Below are positions 8,568 through 18,342 of a DNA stretch of 64,000 nucleotides, piece by piece. Below the pieces are notes generated by a model that was given only the letters and a program-made list of their open reading frames with translations, did not search any database and was not told the DNA's origin. How positions within the stretch are numbered: position 1 is the stretch's first letter; each line of letters opens with the position of its first letter. Made by a program: the position numbers and the translations under genes. Source of the DNA: Nitrospira sp. (GTDB lineage: Bacteria; Nitrospirota; Nitrospiria; Nitrospirales; Nitrospiraceae); contig JAVYIN010000003.1 in assembly GCA_035968315.1 (NCBI GenBank), forward strand, positions 186,001-250,000. Reading direction: 5' to 3'.

Positions 8568-10745
8568 TTACTTTTCCTGCCAGGCCCGAATACGCCGCGC
8601 CGAAATCACCCCATCGACCCGTTCAATCGTCTTCAGCACCTGATTGATGTGTTTCGTGTCGTTGACCTCGACGACAAAATCCAGCACCGCTTTCCGGTCT
8701 TCGCGGGTCGTGATTTCCGCCCGGCTGATGTTGGCATGACATTCGGCAATCGCCGACGACACATTGGCCAGCACTCCCGTCTTATCGACGGCCATCACCG
8801 AGACTTTCACGGCATGGATCCCCGGCGTGCCCGCATCCCAATCCACTTCCACCAGACGCTCCCGGTCGTAATCGAGCGCTTCGAGATTGGGACAATCGAC
8901 GGAATGAATCGTGAGCCCCCGCCCGCGCGTGATGTAGCCGATGATGCGATCGCCGGGAACCGGATTGCAGCAGCGGGACAGCTGCATCAACAGATCCCGC
9001 GCGCCTTTGACCTTCACGCCCTTGTCGTCCGGCTTCCCCGCCGGGACCTTATGCGCCAGAGCCGGCTCCGCCGGCGGCGCGGGCGCCGCCGTGCCCGGAG
9101 ACGCGAGCTTGGCGACGATCTCCGCAGTGGCCATGTGGCCGAATCCAACGGCGGCGACTAATTCGTCGAGGGTGTCGTATCCCGATTGACGGGCCACCTC
9201 CACCAACTGTTCCGACTTCAGCATCTGAGCCGGGGCGAACCCGTGCCGCCGCAGCTCGGATTCCAGCAGCCGCCGCCCAATGTCCAGGCTCCGCGTCTGT
9301 TCTTCCGCCTTGATCCAATGTTTGATCTTCGTCTTCGCGCGCGAGGTGCGGACGAATTTGAGCCAGTCTTTGTGGGGGGTCTGATTCGGAGACGTCAGAA
9401 TCTCGACCGTGTCACCGCTCTCGACCTGATGCTTCAGCGGAACGATCTTGCCGTTGACCTTTGCTCCCACGCAATGGTCGCCGACCTCCGTATGAATGGC
9501 ATAGGCAAAGTCGATCGGCGTGGAGCCTTTCGGCAACTCCTTCACCGTGCCCTTCGGCGTGAAGATGTAGACCACGTCATGGAAGAGATCCAGCTTGACC
9601 GAATCCATGAACTGCCGGTTATCCGGCAAATCCTGGTGCCATTCGACAAACTGATGGAGCCAGCCGAACGCCTTGCTGTCTTTCTCCGCCACCCGGCCCT
9701 GTTCTTTGTATTTCCAATGAGCCGCAATCCCGTATTCGGCGACCCGGTGCATCTCTTCCGTCCGGATCTGAAACTCGACATGCTCGCCCTTCGGCCCGAC
9801 CACGGTCGTATGGAGGGATTGATAGAGGTTGGATTTCGGTATGGCGATGTAGTCCTTGAACCGGCCGGGCAGCGGCCGCCACAGCGAGTGGATGACGCCG
9901 AGCAGCGCATAGCAATTCATCTTCGTGTCGGTGATGATCCGCAAGGCCGTGAGGTCGTAGACTTCCTCGAAGGTAATATCCTGCTTGTTCATCTTCTGAT
10001 AGATGCCGTACAGGTGCTTTGGACGCCCGTACACCGTGCCGGGCAATCCGGCTTCGGCCAGCGCCTTCTCGACCAGCTCCCGCACTTCCTGAATATACTG
10101 CTGCCGGTCTTCATCCCGCTTCGCCACCCGCACACGCAGCATTTCATACACATCGGGCTTGAGATGCTTCAGGCACAAGTCTTCCAGCTCGTTCTTGACC
10201 CACCCGATGCCGATCCGGTTCGCGAGCGGCGCATAAATCTCCATCGTCTCCTGCGAGATTTCCTGGCGCTTCGCCTCGCTCATATGTTCGAGCGTCCGCA
10301 TATTGTGCAGGCGGTCGGCCAGCTTGATGATGACGACGCGGATATCGTCGGCCATCGAGAGGACCATCTTGCGGAAATTCTCCGCCTGCTTTTCTTCATA
10401 GTTGCGGAACGTGATCTTGCCGATCTTCGTCACGCCATCGACGAGGTGCACCACTTCCTTGCCGAACTCACGCTCGAGTTCCTCCGGCGTCGCCACCGTG
10501 TCCTCCAGCGTGTCATGGAGCAGCGCGGCCACCACGGCCGCCACATCCGTCTTGAGCAAGGTCAGCACCCCTGCCACCGCCACGGGATGCTGGACATAGG
10601 GTTCTCCCGAACGGCGCACTTGTCCTTCATGCGCTTTGGCGGAGAATTCATAGGCCTTCCGCACCAGTCCCAGATCGGCCTCCGGCTGATAGCTCCGGAT
10701 GCGATCGAGCAATTGATCGATGTCGGTGACCGTTTCGTAGACCAT
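8568..10745 (-). CDS. rel: Bifunctional (p)ppGpp synthetase/hydrolase
   Basis: 725 residues, typical of RelA/SpoT homologues. An intact N-terminal HD hydrolase domain shows LLHDTLEDT near residue 75, so hydrolase activity is likely. The synthetase domain spans about 230-350 (YGRPKHLYGIYQKM). A TGS domain follows near 390-450 (VYIFTPKGTVKELPKGSTPIDFAY), then a conserved-cysteine region (CCNPVPGDRIIGY) and a C-terminal ACT domain. It sets the alarmone level in starvation. It lies six bases after recJ, so the two are probably co-transcribed. Confidence 0.95.
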   Translation of the reverse strand: MVYETVTDIDQLLDRIRSYQPEADLGLVRKAYEFSAKAHEGQVRRSGEPYVQHPVAVAGVLTLLKTDVAAVVAALLHDTLEDTVATPEELEREFGKEVVHLVDGVTKIGKITFRNYEEKQAENFRKMVLSMADDIRVVIIKLADRLHNMRTLEHMSEAKRQEISQETMEIYAPLANRIGIGWVKNELEDLCLKHLKPDVYEMLRVRVAKRDEDRQQYIQEVRELVEKALAEAGLPGTVYGRPKHLYGIYQKMNKQDITFEEVYDLTALRIITDTKMNCYALLGVIHSLWRPLPGRFKDYIAIPKSNLYQSLHTTVVGPKGEHVEFQIRTEEMHRVAEYGIAAHWKYKEQGRVAEKDSKAFGWLHQFVEWHQDLPDNRQFMDSVKLDLFHDVVYIFTPKGTVKELPKGSTPIDFAYAIHTEVGDHCVGAKVNGKIVPLKHQVESGDTVEILTSPNQTPHKDWLKFVRTSRAKTKIKHWIKAEEQTRSLDIGRRLLESELRRHGFAPAQMLKSEQLVEVARQSGYDTLDELVAAVGFGHMATAEIVAKLASPGTAAPAPPAEPALAHKVPAGKPDDKGVKVKGARDLLMQLSRCCNPVPGDRIIGYITRGRGLTIHSVDCPNLEALDYDRERLVEVDWDAGTPGIHAVKVSVMAVDKTGVLANVSSAIAECHANISRAEITTREDRKAVLDFVVEVNDTKHINQVLKTIERVDGVISARRIRAWQEK

Positions 10746-10751
10746 CGCGTC

Positions 10752-12446
10752 CTACCCGGTGGAAGCCGCGCGCATGTCCCTGATGCGCAGTTGAATCCGG
10801 TCGTACCCGTTCCAATGGTTGAGCTCGGGCGTGAAGGCCAGATCGACCGGCGTCTTGAGCGAAAGCCCCTGCTCCGCGAGCGACTTCATCCCGAAGCCGA
10901 TGCTGTCGAACGGCAGCGACCGCCCTTGCCGCACTGTCATCTTCAAATGTTTCTCGCCGACGACCCGCGCCTCCATGATGGCCAGCCCCTTCACCGCGAA
11001 CATCGGTTCAGGATTCCCGGCGCCGAACGGGTGGAGGCTGCCGATTTCCTGAATCAGCCGCAGATTCACGTCCTCCAGCGCGACTTCGGAATCCAGGTGC
11101 AGGGTCGGCGTCACATCGCCGCTCAAGGCCCACTCCCCCACTACCGCCGCAAAGCGGGCTTGAAACTCCGGCAGGCGGGCTTCCTGAATCGTCATGCCCG
11201 CCGCGCTCGGATGCCCGCCGAAGGCCACGAGAAGATCATTGCAAGCGGCCAGGCCCTGATAGAGATCGAACCCGGGAGTCGTCCTGGCCGACCCCTTGCC
11301 GATACCCTGCTCATTAATCGCCATGACGATGGCCGGACGGTGGAATCGTTCCACCAGCCGCGCCGCGACGATGCCGACCACGCCCAAATGCCAGCGGCGC
11401 GAGCCCAGCACGATCGCCGGAGGAATCTCGCCCTCGCCCAAGACGTCCAAGGCCTCGCGCATGATCTCCGCTTCGAGCTCCTGCCGCTGGCGGTTCAGTT
11501 GATCGAGTTCCTGTGCGAGCATCCTGGCTTCCGCCTCGGACTCGGTCGTCAGGAGCTGCACCCCCTTGATCGCATGATCCATGCGTCCGGCCGCATTGAG
11601 CCGCGGCCCCAGCTTGAAACCGATGGTCTCCGCCGAACAGTCGCGCGTGATGCCCGCCACCTGTTTGAGCGCGCGAATCCCGCACCGGGATCCACGCGTG
11701 AGCTGCTGCAATCCCGCGCGGACAAACCCGCGATTCTCATCCTGCAATGGCACCACGTCGGCAATCGTCGAAAGGGCGACGAGATCCAGGAGCGACTCCA
11801 GCGGCACCGCGCCAGGGCCAAAGCGTTGCTGATAGGCATCGACGACTTTATAGGCCAGCCCGCCGGAACAGAGCCCGCGAAAGGGATAGCGCGCGTCGCG
11901 CCGGTGAGGATTCATCACCGCCAAGGCGGGCGGCATCTGCTCGTCGGTTTGATGGTGGTCCGTGACCAGCACATCCATGCCGAGCTCCTTGGCCAGAGCA
12001 ATTTCACGATGGGACGTCGTTCCGCAATCCGAGGTGACCAGCAGCGTCACGCCCTCCGCCGCCAGCGAGCGAATCGCGCCTTCGTTCAACCCATAACCTT
12101 CACGAATCCGGTGCGGCACATAGGCCCGAACATCGGCCCCCAGGCCGCGAAAAAAGGAGAGATAGATACTCGTGGCGGACATGCCGTCCACGTCATAGTC
12201 GCCGTAAAAACAGACGCGCTCGCCCTGCTGCATCGCCTGGCGCAAACGGTCGATCGCGACCTCGATGTCGGGAATCAAAAACGGATCGTGCGTGCGCACT
12301 GGCGCAAGCCAGGCCGTCGCTTCGTCCGCCGTCGTCACGCCCCTCGCGAGCAGCAACGACGCCGTCGCCGGCGCGATGGAGAGGGCCTGAGCCAGGGCCG
12401 CTCGCCGGCCGGGATCGATATCGCGAAAGACCCAGAGCTTAGACAT
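10752..12446 (-). CDS. recJ: Single-stranded-DNA-specific exonuclease RecJ
   Basis: 564 residues from the ATG at 12446 (MSKLWVFRDIDP). DHH-family motifs are in place: CFYGDYDVDGMSATSIY, LLVTSDCGTTSH, VLVTDHHQTDE and the DHHA1 motif FGGHPSAAGMT. The family degrades single-stranded DNA 5' to 3' in recombination and mismatch repair. It is followed six bases later by rel. The frame is open upstream to 12587, but that extension looks non-coding. Confidence 0.94.
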   Translation of the reverse strand: MSKLWVFRDIDPGRRAALAQALSIAPATASLLLARGVTTADEATAWLAPVRTHDPFLIPDIEVAIDRLRQAMQQGERVCFYGDYDVDGMSATSIYLSFFRGLGADVRAYVPHRIREGYGLNEGAIRSLAAEGVTLLVTSDCGTTSHREIALAKELGMDVLVTDHHQTDEQMPPALAVMNPHRRDARYPFRGLCSGGLAYKVVDAYQQRFGPGAVPLESLLDLVALSTIADVVPLQDENRGFVRAGLQQLTRGSRCGIRALKQVAGITRDCSAETIGFKLGPRLNAAGRMDHAIKGVQLLTTESEAEARMLAQELDQLNRQRQELEAEIMREALDVLGEGEIPPAIVLGSRRWHLGVVGIVAARLVERFHRPAIVMAINEQGIGKGSARTTPGFDLYQGLAACNDLLVAFGGHPSAAGMTIQEARLPEFQARFAAVVGEWALSGDVTPTLHLDSEVALEDVNLRLIQEIGSLHPFGAGNPEPMFAVKGLAIMEARVVGEKHLKMTVRQGRSLPFDSIGFGMKSLAEQGLSLKTPVDLAFTPELNHWNGYDRIQLRIRDMRAASTG

Positions 12447-12620
12447 GATTCTCGCCTTCGGGCAGCGCGCTGCCGTGACATGAGCCCACTGATCGAATTT
12501 ATCGGGATGGTAATGGCTCCCTATCCCTTTGTCAAACCGTGCAAAAACGGACAATCGCGATGAAATTCGGCCTGTACCGACGCGCACCGGACGGAGAGAT
12601 GAGGACGGAGGAATAGGCGG

Positions 12621-12662
12621 GAAACAGAAAGGGGAGCGCGAACCGACGGTCCGCTACTCCCC
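12621..12662 (-). terminator. Rho-independent terminator after pup
   Basis: On the minus strand, GGGGAG at the 3' end of pup pairs with CTCCCC, with a second inner stem GCG-CCG / CGG-CGC. It is followed by TTTCTGTTT. The outer arm includes the pup stop codon. Confidence 0.6.
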
Positions 12663-12851
12663 TCCCTTTTGCACGTAGTTCTTGACGAATTCTTCGGCGT
12701 TCTTTTCAAGCACGTCGTCGATTTCGTCCACGAGCTTGTCGATATCTTCTTTGAGCTTCTTGCCGGCCTCGACGACCTTGGGGTTCGCCTTGACCTCGTC
12801 CTTGGACTGCGGCTCTCGTTTGGGCTCCTGCTTACGCTCTTGTTTCTCCAT
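12654..12851 (-). CDS. pup: Prokaryotic ubiquitin-like protein Pup
   Basis: 65 residues, the usual length for Pup (about 64). The charged N-terminus (MEKQERKQEPKREP) is followed by a coiled-coil region and the signature C-terminus DEIDDVLEKNAEEF ... YVQKGGE. The last residue is Glu, encoded directly, so PafA ligation would not need prior deamidation by Dop (established Pup biology). The coiled coil normally binds the Mpa/ARC ATPase. A GGGAGGTG ribosome site precedes the ATG and a terminator hairpin follows. No dop, pafA, arc or proteasome gene is in the window; the neighbours are recJ and a pyrophosphatase. Confidence 0.9.
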   Translation of the reverse strand: MEKQERKQEPKREPQSKDEVKANPKVVEAGKKLKEDIDKLVDEIDDVLEKNAEEFVKNYVQKGGE

Positions 12852-12969
12852 CCGAGCACCTCCCGTGTATCAGGGAAACCCTCGTGGATCAGCACCAGCG
12901 TGATCCCTACGATGACCTTACCCCAGGGTTCTTTCAGCCGTCAAGCCGAGCATGAAAGCGAGACGAGCA

Positions 12970-13037
12970 CGATGGGCGGGACTTGCGCGACAAGCTCAGA
13001 GCCTTCGTTCCCCCAGTCACGCACGTCTCGCCCATCG
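12970..13037. repeat. 13-bp inverted repeat downstream of the pyrophosphatase gene
   Basis: CGATGGGCGGGAC (12970-12982) and GTCTCGCCCATCG (13025-13037) pair with one mismatch around a 42-base loop, directly after the pyrophosphatase stop. There is no T tract, so it may be a weak terminator or mRNA end structure. Confidence 0.4.
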
Positions 13038-13039
13038 CG

Positions 13040-15094
13040 CTATTTCACGATCAGCGACACGATCAGCAAGGCCACGATGTTGATGACCTTGATCATCGGG
13101 TTGATCGCCGGACCGGCCGTGTCCTTGTACGGATCGCCGACCGTGTCGCCGGTCACCGCCGCCTTGTGCGTGTCGGTGCCTTTCAGCCCCTGCTCCTCAA
13201 TGAACTTCTTCGCATTGTCCCAGGCGCCGCCGCCGCTCGTCATCGAGATGGCGACAAAGAGGCCGGTCACGATGCTGCCGACCAGCACGCCACCGAGCGC
13301 CTGCGGCCCAAGGAGCACACCGACCAGGATCGGTGAGATGACCGGAATGAGCCCTGGGATCATCATCTTCTTGATGGCCGCCTGCGTCACGATATCGACA
13401 CAGGTGCCGTACTCGGGCTTTCCCGTCCCTTCCATAATCCCTTTGATCGTCCGGAACTGCCTCCGCACCTCTTCCACGACAAGACCAGCCGCCTCACCCA
13501 CGGCTTTCATGCACAGGGCGCCGAAAATAAACGGCAACATGCCGCCCAAGAACAGGCCGACCAGCACGGAAGGATTCGACAGATCGAACGTGCTCTCTCC
13601 GCTCCCTTTCCCAACCTCACGCGCGTATTCGGCAAACAGCACCACCGCCGCCAATCCGGCCGACCCGATCGCATAGCCCTTGGTCACGGCCTTGGTCGTG
13701 TTTCCCACCGCGTCCAACGGATCGGTGATGTCCCGCACTTCCTTGCCGAGGTGCGCCATTTCCGCGATCCCACCGGCATTGTCCGTGATCGGACCGAACG
13801 CATCGATCGCCACGACAATACCCGCCATTGACAGCATCGACACCGCCGCCACTGCCACGCCATACAAGCCGCCGGACGCCGCGCCGCCGCAAATCCAGTA
13901 ACTGGTCAGAATCGCCGCCCCGATCACGACCACCGGAGCGGACGTGGCCTGCATCCCCACCGCCAGGCCGGCAATGATGTTCGTCGCATGCCCCGTTTCG
14001 CTGGCCTTGGCAATCGCCTTCACCGGCGCATAGCTCTTGGAAGTGTAGTAATCAGTGATAAACACCAGCGCCAGCGTCACCGCTAACCCGATTAACGCCG
14101 CAATATAGTAGCTCATGCCGCTCACGCCGCCCACGCCGGCCATGATCATATTCGTGATCGGAAGAAACGCGACCGCTGCAATGCCGCCGGCCACGAACAG
14201 GCCCTTGTACAGAGCCGGCATAATTTCGCCGCCCGGGCTCACTTTCACAAACAGAATGCCGATGATCGTCGCAAAGATCGTGACGCCGCCCAACGCGAGC
14301 GGATAGAGAATCGGCGCGCTCGCGCCCTTGAACAGCGTGAAGGCCAGCACCATCGCCGCCACCGTCGTGACCGCATAGGTCTCAAACAGGTCGGCCGCCA
14401 TACCGGCGCAGTCGCCCACATTGTCACCCACGTTGTCCGCGATCACCGCCGGATTCCGCGGATCGTCCTCCGGAATCCCCGCCTCGACCTTGCCGACGAG
14501 GTCCGCGCCCACGTCCGCCGCTTTCGTATAGATGCCGCCGCCCACCCGGGCAAAGACGGAAATCAAACTGCCGCCGAACCCGAGGCTAAGCAACGCATGA
14601 ATCGCCTTCTCCTGGCCGGCCATCGACTGCGCGATCGTGTAGAAGCCGGTAATCGCGAACAGCCCCAACCCGATCAGCAAGAGCCCCGTCACCGCACCGC
14701 CGCGAAAGGCCACCGTCAAGGCGGCATTCATCCCATCGTGGGCGGCCTGCGCCGTCCGCACATTCGCGCGCACGGCGATGATCATGCCGACATAGCCGGC
14801 CAGCGCCGACGCGCCGGCGCCGACCAGGAACCCGACCGCCGTCAAGAGTCCGAATTTATCCGAGACTGCCCCGGCGCCCAACAGCACCACAAACAGCACC
14901 GCCGCCACCACACCCACCGTCTTGTACTGACGGTTCATGTAGGCGCCGGCGCCTTCCTGAATGGCCTTGGCAATCTCCTGCATCTTGGCGTTGCCGGCGT
15001 TCAGCTTGAACACCCACATCGCCAAATACAGGCCATAGGCAATGCCCGCTACTGCCGCAATCAATGCAAAGGAAATGATGGCTGAGTCGCTCAC
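13040..15094 (-). CDS. hppA: Proton-translocating membrane pyrophosphatase, K+-independent type
   Basis: 684 residues with about 16 membrane segments. The pyrophosphate-binding motif is [20 protein letters not shown], and [19 protein letters not shown] is a second acidic motif. The string [10 protein letters not shown] has Lys where K+-dependent enzymes have Ala, which indicates the K+-independent H+-pumping class. It couples PPi hydrolysis to proton export across the cytoplasmic membrane. The start is a GTG at 15094 behind AGGAGGGG. It stands as a single gene between pup and a small hypothetical. Confidence 0.95.
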   Translation of the reverse strand: MSDSAIISFALIAAVAGIAYGLYLAMWVFKLNAGNAKMQEIAKAIQEGAGAYMNRQYKTVGVVAAVLFVVLLGAGAVSDKFGLLTAVGFLVGAGASALAGYVGMIIAVRANVRTAQAAHDGMNAALTVAFRGGAVTGLLLIGLGLFAITGFYTIAQSMAGQEKAIHALLSLGFGGSLISVFARVGGGIYTKAADVGADLVGKVEAGIPEDDPRNPAVIADNVGDNVGDCAGMAADLFETYAVTTVAAMVLAFTLFKGASAPILYPLALGGVTIFATIIGILFVKVSPGGEIMPALYKGLFVAGGIAAVAFLPITNMIMAGVGGVSGMSYYIAALIGLAVTLALVFITDYYTSKSYAPVKAIAKASETGHATNIIAGLAVGMQATSAPVVVIGAAILTSYWICGGAASGGLYGVAVAAVSMLSMAGIVVAIDAFGPITDNAGGIAEMAHLGKEVRDITDPLDAVGNTTKAVTKGYAIGSAGLAAVVLFAEYAREVGKGSGESTFDLSNPSVLVGLFLGGMLPFIFGALCMKAVGEAAGLVVEEVRRQFRTIKGIMEGTGKPEYGTCVDIVTQAAIKKMMIPGLIPVISPILVGVLLGPQALGGVLVGSIVTGLFVAISMTSGGGAWDNAKKFIEEQGLKGTDTHKAAVTGDTVGDPYKDTAGPAINPMIKVINIVALLIVSLIVK

Positions 15095-15360
15095 GGGTTC
15101 CCCTCCTAGTGGTTAAACGACCGTTGAATGTCGCTCACTACCCCGTGGCCTTCAACCCATCCGAAGGACCATTCCGAGAAGAAGTCCGCAGGGTGGTACA
15201 GGTGCCGCTATGTCGCTAACTAGCCGAAAAACTGGGCCATTCTATAGAGATGGTGGAAATGGATCAAGATGAAAGATGGCGAAACTGGATGTTGGCGTTT
15301 CCAATCTCCTCCAAGCGCACCACGGACCTGCAGATGGCGACAGCCAATACAACGCCATCT
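15095..15360. other. Intergenic region of about 315 bases between hppA and a small gene
   Basis: It holds the hppA ribosome site at its left end and, at the right end, the promoter of the 84-residue gene. No convincing gene, RNA structure or repeat was seen in the middle. Confidence 0.5.
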
Positions 15361-15389
15361 TTGCAGTCCCCAAAGAGACTTGCTATAGT
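15361..15389 (+). promoter_or_regulatory. Sigma-70 promoter of the 84-residue hypothetical
   Basis: TTGCAG (15361-15366), a 17-base spacer and TATAGT (15384-15389). The ATG at 15410 lies about 14 bases from the expected transcript start. Confidence 0.65.
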
Positions 15390-15409
15390 CCGCGCGAGTG
15401 GAGGGCCGT

Positions 15410-15664
15410 ATGGGACTGGAACCGAACTACATCGTGATCGACGGGCAAACGTTCAGTAAGGCCAAGCTGGCGCTGGACAATCACGTCTATAAAAATTGCC
15501 AGATCGACGATTGCGATCTCTACTACAGCGGCGGGCAATACGAACTGCTCGATACCCACATCACCAACTCACGCCTCATCCTCAACCACCCCGCCAAGGG
15601 CATCTACAGCGCGCTGCAGATCTTCAAGATGAAATCGCCGGGCTCGCGGATTGTGTTTGAGTAA
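15410..15664 (+). CDS. Hypothetical protein, 84 residues
   Basis: Starts MGLEPNYIVIDGQTFSKAKL, after GTGGAGGG and a good promoter. The pattern of short alternating beta segments (NCQIDDCDLYYSGGQYELLDTHI TNSRLIL in outline) suggests a small right-handed beta-helix/pentapeptide-like solenoid, but the family is not recognised. No signal peptide. Confidence 0.65.
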   Translation: MGLEPNYIVIDGQTFSKAKLALDNHVYKNCQIDDCDLYYSGGQYELLDTHITNSRLILNHPAKGIYSALQIFKMKSPGSRIVFE

Positions 15665-15669
15665 CGCTC

Positions 15670-15742
15670 CCAGGCTAGAGGCACGAGGCTAGGGGCCAGG
15701 GGAACATCCCGCCTCAGGAGGAGGCTCTGGCCTCTCGCCTAT
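15670..15742. repeat. GAGGCTAG / CCTCTCGCC intergenic repeat
   Basis: Between the 84-residue gene and the pentaheme cytochrome gene lies AGGCTAGAGGCACGAGGCTA followed 40 bases later by GGCTCTGGCCTCTCGCC. It resembles the secD-secF gap at 36460-36525. Confidence 0.45.
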
Positions 15743-16986
15743 TTCGTGACCGGAATATTTTCCGTTCGCTTGACGATATCGATAGGTTGGAAGACGGGGT
15801 CTTGCGAGCCTTTTGAGGATTCGGCTTCGACCCGCTGGAGGAATACTGCGGGGCCAGTGATTGGGGCGTAGTTGAGCGTGACTTCGACGTCGAAGGTCTT
15901 GGTGTCTTTCGGCGTGGGGAAGGTGAAGGTTTCGATGCGGGTTTCTTCCGGCTTCAAGACGGTATCTTCCAGCACCTTGACCGCCTCGAAGTCGAAGTTG
16001 GTCTTCTGGCCTTTGGCGTCCTGATAGACCCGCCCATACAGACGTTTATCGGTAAACACCGTCTTCAGATTCTTGCCCTTGATATCCAAATCCAGGGCCA
16101 CGCTGGCCCAGGCCGGATGGGTTGTGGGCAAATTGTGCGGCACGAGGCTCTGGACCGTCACGGTCACCGTCGTCTTCTCTCCCTCAACCTTGGTCTGCAC
16201 ATCCAGCTTGGCCGCTTCCTGGCGCAGCTTGCCGATGCGGCCCGGGAAGGTATGGTTGGCCGTTTTCCGCTTCTTCTCGCCATTGGCCGATTCACCGACC
16301 TGTTCCGGCATGTGGCAGCTCTGGCATTCTTTGCCGGACTTCACGGCCTTGCTCTGATCCCAGCTCCCCAGCAGATCGTTGGCCTTCCCCAGATTCACGG
16401 CTGACGGCACGGATTGGTGGCAGTTCAGGCAGAGATCGGATTTCTGAAACAGGCCCAACTCCATCGACTGATGCGCCAGGTTCTGCACAAAATCCTTGTA
16501 AGGCCCGTAGAGAGTCTTGCTGCCCAGTTCGTATTTCGGCTCCGGCGGATGCTTGGCGCGATCGACCTGCTTGATCAAATGGCACTGGGCGCAGGCGACC
16601 CCATCGAGCGACGGCTCGCCCGACTTGGCTTGATCGACAAAGAGCTGGGCCTGATCGGGAAACTCGCGCACATGCGGCGCATGGCAGCGGAAACAGAGCG
16701 CTTTGTCCTTGCCCGCAGAGGAATTGAGATAGGCATCAAGCGAAGCCCGGAACGCGGCTGAATGGATCGACTTGGAGAGAGGCGAGGTTTCCCACTCTTC
16801 GAACACGCGCTCGTGGCAGCGCTTGCACTTGCCGGAATTCGGGAACGCCTTTTCGATCACCGCCTGCGACTTCGCATCCTGCGCCGATGGGGCATCGACA
16901 AACACGACGCTCAGCACCGCCACCGCCATCGACAGCAATCCCACAAACAGATTCCATCGCTTGCCGGCTTTCACGATTTGCTCCAT
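15739..16986 (-). CDS. Secreted pentaheme cytochrome c
   Basis: 415 residues from the ATG at 16986, chosen because AAGGA lies seven bases upstream; this exposes a signal peptide (LFVGLLSMAVAVLSVVFVDAPSAQ). Five CXXCH motifs: CKRCH, CFRCH, CAQCH, CLNCH and CQSCH. A beta domain with PHNLPTTHPAW follows, equivalent to the HKIPTGDP region of the cytochrome at 621-1907. Probably a periplasmic electron carrier. It is the last gene of the minus-strand cluster running from about 25.3 kb. Confidence 0.85.
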   Translation of the reverse strand: MEQIVKAGKRWNLFVGLLSMAVAVLSVVFVDAPSAQDAKSQAVIEKAFPNSGKCKRCHERVFEEWETSPLSKSIHSAAFRASLDAYLNSSAGKDKALCFRCHAPHVREFPDQAQLFVDQAKSGEPSLDGVACAQCHLIKQVDRAKHPPEPKYELGSKTLYGPYKDFVQNLAHQSMELGLFQKSDLCLNCHQSVPSAVNLGKANDLLGSWDQSKAVKSGKECQSCHMPEQVGESANGEKKRKTANHTFPGRIGKLRQEAAKLDVQTKVEGEKTTVTVTVQSLVPHNLPTTHPAWASVALDLDIKGKNLKTVFTDKRLYGRVYQDAKGQKTNFDFEAVKVLEDTVLKPEETRIETFTFPTPKDTKTFDVEVTLNYAPITGPAVFLQRVEAESSKGSQDPVFQPIDIVKRTENIPVTK

Positions 16987-17040
16987 TCCAATTTCCTTAC
17001 GGCCGAACCCCTCACGCATCACCCATCGCTTGTCACTGGG

Positions 17041-18336
17041 CTAGAGCGTCTTGGCCCGATAGGTCAGCAGGCGCGGCTGGGTATATTCGTCGAGCACCTT
17101 CTTGGCCTCGTCCCGCTCCTTGTCGCTTCCCAGCGTGGCCAGGTACTTGTCGCGCAAGGCCGGTTCAGGAGTTGGGATCAACGCATAATTCAGCACGGCT
17201 TCCACCGTCGCCGGCGCGGCACCGGCCGCAAGCGGCAGCGTGAAGGGCACTTTGCGGGTGTTGCCGCCCTTGATGAAGGGATCGGGGATCGGGCCACGGA
17301 GAATCTTGTCATAGGGCAACCCGAAGCGTTTCGTGTCTTCGCCCAGCACCTTGCCCTGCGCATCCTTGACGGTGATCGTCAGCATGAACTGTTTCAACAC
17401 CGGATCGCCGTCCGGGAAACTATGCGGCAAACTGCCCACCTTGACCAGCGCGGTGCCCTCCAGGACACCGCTCGACTTGGCCACATCGATATCGACCCGC
17501 GGCATCCATTCAGCTTGCAAGTTCCGATTCTTCAAGAGCGTTCCCGGAATGACAACGCCTCTGAACCAGTGCCGGCCGATCGCACGGGTCATCGACCCGC
17601 GCCTGGACGTCGAACTGCCCGTCGAGGGCTCCATGTGGCAATCCTGACAGACGGTTCCCTGCAAAATTTCTCCGGGCAACTCCTTTTGGGTCACGTCCTT
17701 CACTTTATCGAAGTGGCAGGAGGCGCAGAAGTTCGCGCCACGGAACAACTCCGACTGCACGCCGACATGGACCAGATTTTCTTCCGGATCCGCAAAGGGA
17801 CCATACATGGCCGCCCCCGGCGAGAGCTTGAAGGTCGGCGGAGAACTTGGCGTCTTCTCCACTGCATTGATCATGTGACAGGAGGCGCAGCCGATGCCTT
17901 CAACCTGCGGTTTCCCGGCCAGGACCTGCGCCGTAATTTTTTCGACATGCTGGGGGAAGACCGTGGTCGAAGGAACATGGCACGCAAGGCAGCGCCGGCG
18001 CTCATCGAGCGTGGGATTCGTCTGCATCCAGACGCCTAACACGGTGCGAAAGACGGGGGACTCCAGCGCCGTGCCGTGCAGGAGAGCCGCATCGACCCGG
18101 CCGAAGGTTTTCAGATCCGGCGTCTGCTCACGCACGCCTTTCCACTCTTCATAGTGGCGATCGTGGCATTGTTTGCAATCCTCGGAGCGGATAAAGACCT
18201 TCTCGATCTCCGCGACCCATTCGGCCGGAGCCTGGCCATCGGCTTTCTGCGCAATCGCCCGCTCGTGAGGCAGCGCCTGCAGCCAAATGGCAAGCAGCAA
18301 GAAGAGCCAGGCTGCCAGTCGTCGTATCGGCATCAT
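17041..18336 (-). CDS. Secreted pentaheme cytochrome c
   Basis: 431 residues with a signal peptide (LAAWLFLLLAIWLQALPHERAIAQ). CXXCH motifs: CKQCH, CLACH, CASCH, CASCH and CQDCH. The C-terminal beta domain contains PHSFPDGDPVLKQF. It is a paralogue of the cytochrome immediately downstream (54-base gap) and of the one at 621-1907. Probably periplasmic electron transfer; the donor and acceptor are unknown. Confidence 0.85.
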   Translation of the reverse strand: MMPIRRLAAWLFLLLAIWLQALPHERAIAQKADGQAPAEWVAEIEKVFIRSEDCKQCHDRHYEEWKGVREQTPDLKTFGRVDAALLHGTALESPVFRTVLGVWMQTNPTLDERRRCLACHVPSTTVFPQHVEKITAQVLAGKPQVEGIGCASCHMINAVEKTPSSPPTFKLSPGAAMYGPFADPEENLVHVGVQSELFRGANFCASCHFDKVKDVTQKELPGEILQGTVCQDCHMEPSTGSSTSRRGSMTRAIGRHWFRGVVIPGTLLKNRNLQAEWMPRVDIDVAKSSGVLEGTALVKVGSLPHSFPDGDPVLKQFMLTITVKDAQGKVLGEDTKRFGLPYDKILRGPIPDPFIKGGNTRKVPFTLPLAAGAAPATVEAVLNYALIPTPEPALRDKYLATLGSDKERDEAKKVLDEYTQPRLLTYRAKTL

Positions 18337-18342
18337 TCGTTC

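Noticed and set aside
9186-12563. A 1125-codon open frame on the plus strand
   Set aside because: It runs opposite rel and recJ, both of which have all family motifs. No domain, no ribosome site, biased composition.
12970-13037. Inverted repeat considered as a transposon end or attachment site
   Set aside because: No transposase, target duplication or second copy; position right after a stop codon fits an mRNA end structure better.
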